The notes under the pieces: model-generated
Seen by the model: the letters and a program-made list of their open reading frames with translations, nothing else
The model's database searches: none
What the model was told of the DNA's origin: nothing
Assembly: GCA_002312935.1 (NCBI GenBank)
Contig: DCAT01000035.1
Location: forward strand, 1,426 to 15,748
Reading direction: 5' to 3'
Length of the DNA stretch: 14,323 nucleotides
Source: Oceanospirillaceae bacterium UBA1126
GTDB lineage: Bacteria > Pseudomonadota > Gammaproteobacteria > Pseudomonadales > Balneatricaceae
Translations under genes and position numbers: made by a program
In this document: one piece after another, positions 13,828 through 14,323 of the stretch
How the letters are laid out: each line of letters starts with the position of its first letter
Numbering within the stretch: the first letter of the stretch is position 1

Positions 13828-14323
13828 TGAGAAAACTACCAGATATTAAGGATCAAAACGCAACTAATACCACTCACCCCAATACCAGTGCGATGGGTAA
13901 GCCCACTCCCCATGAAAGCGCCCGACTGCACCTCACAGGCAAAGCACTGTATATCGATGACATCGCAGCACCAGAAGGCTGTTTACACGCTTATGTAGGG
14001 ATGGCGAACGTGGCATGTGGCCTGCTTAAACGCCAGGATTTAATGGCTGTTGCCGCAGCAGATGGCGTGGTTGACGTTATTACTGCAAAAGACATACCAG
14101 GCCACGTAGACATTGGCCCAGTTTTTAAGGGAGACCCTTTATTAGTAGAAGAACAGATTAACTACTTTGGCCAGCCTCTATTTGCCGTTGCTGCAACTAG
14201 CCGCGTCGCTGCGCGCAGAGCTGCCCTCTTAGGCCAAGCGGATATAGAACAGACGCCGCCTTTATTAACCTTGGAGCAAGCCCAAGCAGCTGAAAAGCAA
14301 GTTCGCCCGAGTCATAGCTTAGT
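13827..14323 (+). CDS. xdhB: Xanthine dehydrogenase molybdopterin-binding subunit, 5' part (cut by window)
   Basis: About 165 codons are visible and the gene runs out of the window on the right. After a polar leader of some 28 residues come HESARLHLTGKALYIDDIAAPEG, the N-terminal signature of XdhB, then ITAKDIPGHVDIGP and GDPLLVEEQINYFGQPLFAVAATS, typical of the first domain of molybdenum hydroxylase large subunits. Its ATG overlaps the xdhA TGA (TGATG) and follows AAGGAGG (13813-13819) by seven bases, so the subunits are translationally coupled. The Mo-cofactor and active-site regions lie beyond the window, so only the subunit identity can be stated. Confidence 0.9.
   Translation, partial: MRKLPDIKDQNATNTTHPNTSAMGKPTPHESARLHLTGKALYIDDIAAPEGCLHAYVGMANVACGLLKRQDLMAVAAADGVVDVITAKDIPGHVDIGPVFKGDPLLVEEQINYFGQPLFAVAATSRVAARRAALLGQADIEQTPPLLTLEQAQAAEKQVRPSHSL

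Noticed and set aside
12385..14323. XdhA/XdhB as a nicotinate or other N-heterocycle dehydrogenase belonging to the catabolic cluster
   Set aside because: The fused FeS-FAD small subunit and the XdhB N-terminus are those of true xanthine dehydrogenase, and the pair has its own divergent RutR-type regulator.

Overview
The window looks like chromosomal DNA from a marine-type gammaproteobacterium. The reasons are moderate-to-low GC, a bifunctional MnmC gene, a GabD very close to the enterobacterial type, an SbmA/BacA-like transporter and an XdhA/XdhB xanthine dehydrogenase pair. The organism cannot be named from the sequence alone. No RNA genes, insertion sequences, phage genes or CRISPR arrays were seen. 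The genes are packed tightly and no gene-free stretch exceeds about 200 bases.

Layout. (1) Positions 1-1280, plus strand: the 3' part of mnmC (tRNA wobble-uridine modification) and a small DUF971 gene. (2) Positions 1290-3297, minus strand: a three-gene envelope operon in the order LemA lipoprotein, TPM-domain protein with a glycine-rich tail, and a shorter membrane TPM protein. (3) Positions 3392-10122, minus strand: a catabolic cluster. Read in its own direction it is: luciferase-like flavin monooxygenase, DUF1185 'amino acid synthesis' protein, alpha/beta hydrolase, aldehyde dehydrogenase, a gap with a 26-bp palindrome, succinate-semialdehyde dehydrogenase (GabD type), PcaC-like decarboxylase, and a GntR/FCD regulator. 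(4) Positions 10317-11567, plus strand: an SbmA/BacA-like peptide transporter, divergent from the catabolic cluster. (5) Positions 11600-14323: a TetR regulator of the RutR/YcdC type, divergent from xdhA-xdhB (purine oxidation to urate). RutR-box-like operators lie between them.

Most interesting is the minus-strand cluster at 3392-10122. The set of a two-component-type luciferase-like oxygenase, an aldehyde dehydrogenase, an alpha/beta hydrolase and a succinate-semialdehyde dehydrogenase matches the oxidative pyridine-ring cleavage route known from trigonelline degradation (TgnA, TgnC, TgnD and TgnE of Acinetobacter baylyi). There the N-heterocycle is opened, the aldehyde is oxidised, the enamide is hydrolysed, and succinate semialdehyde enters the TCA cycle as succinate. 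Two extra genes (DUF1185 and a PcaC-like decarboxylase) and the absence of a flavin reductase in the window suggest a variant, perhaps for a different pyridine or other N-heterocycle. The order of steps and the substrate are inferences. Putative operators are visible upstream of the oxygenase (several GTATAC-type palindromes) and upstream of gabD.
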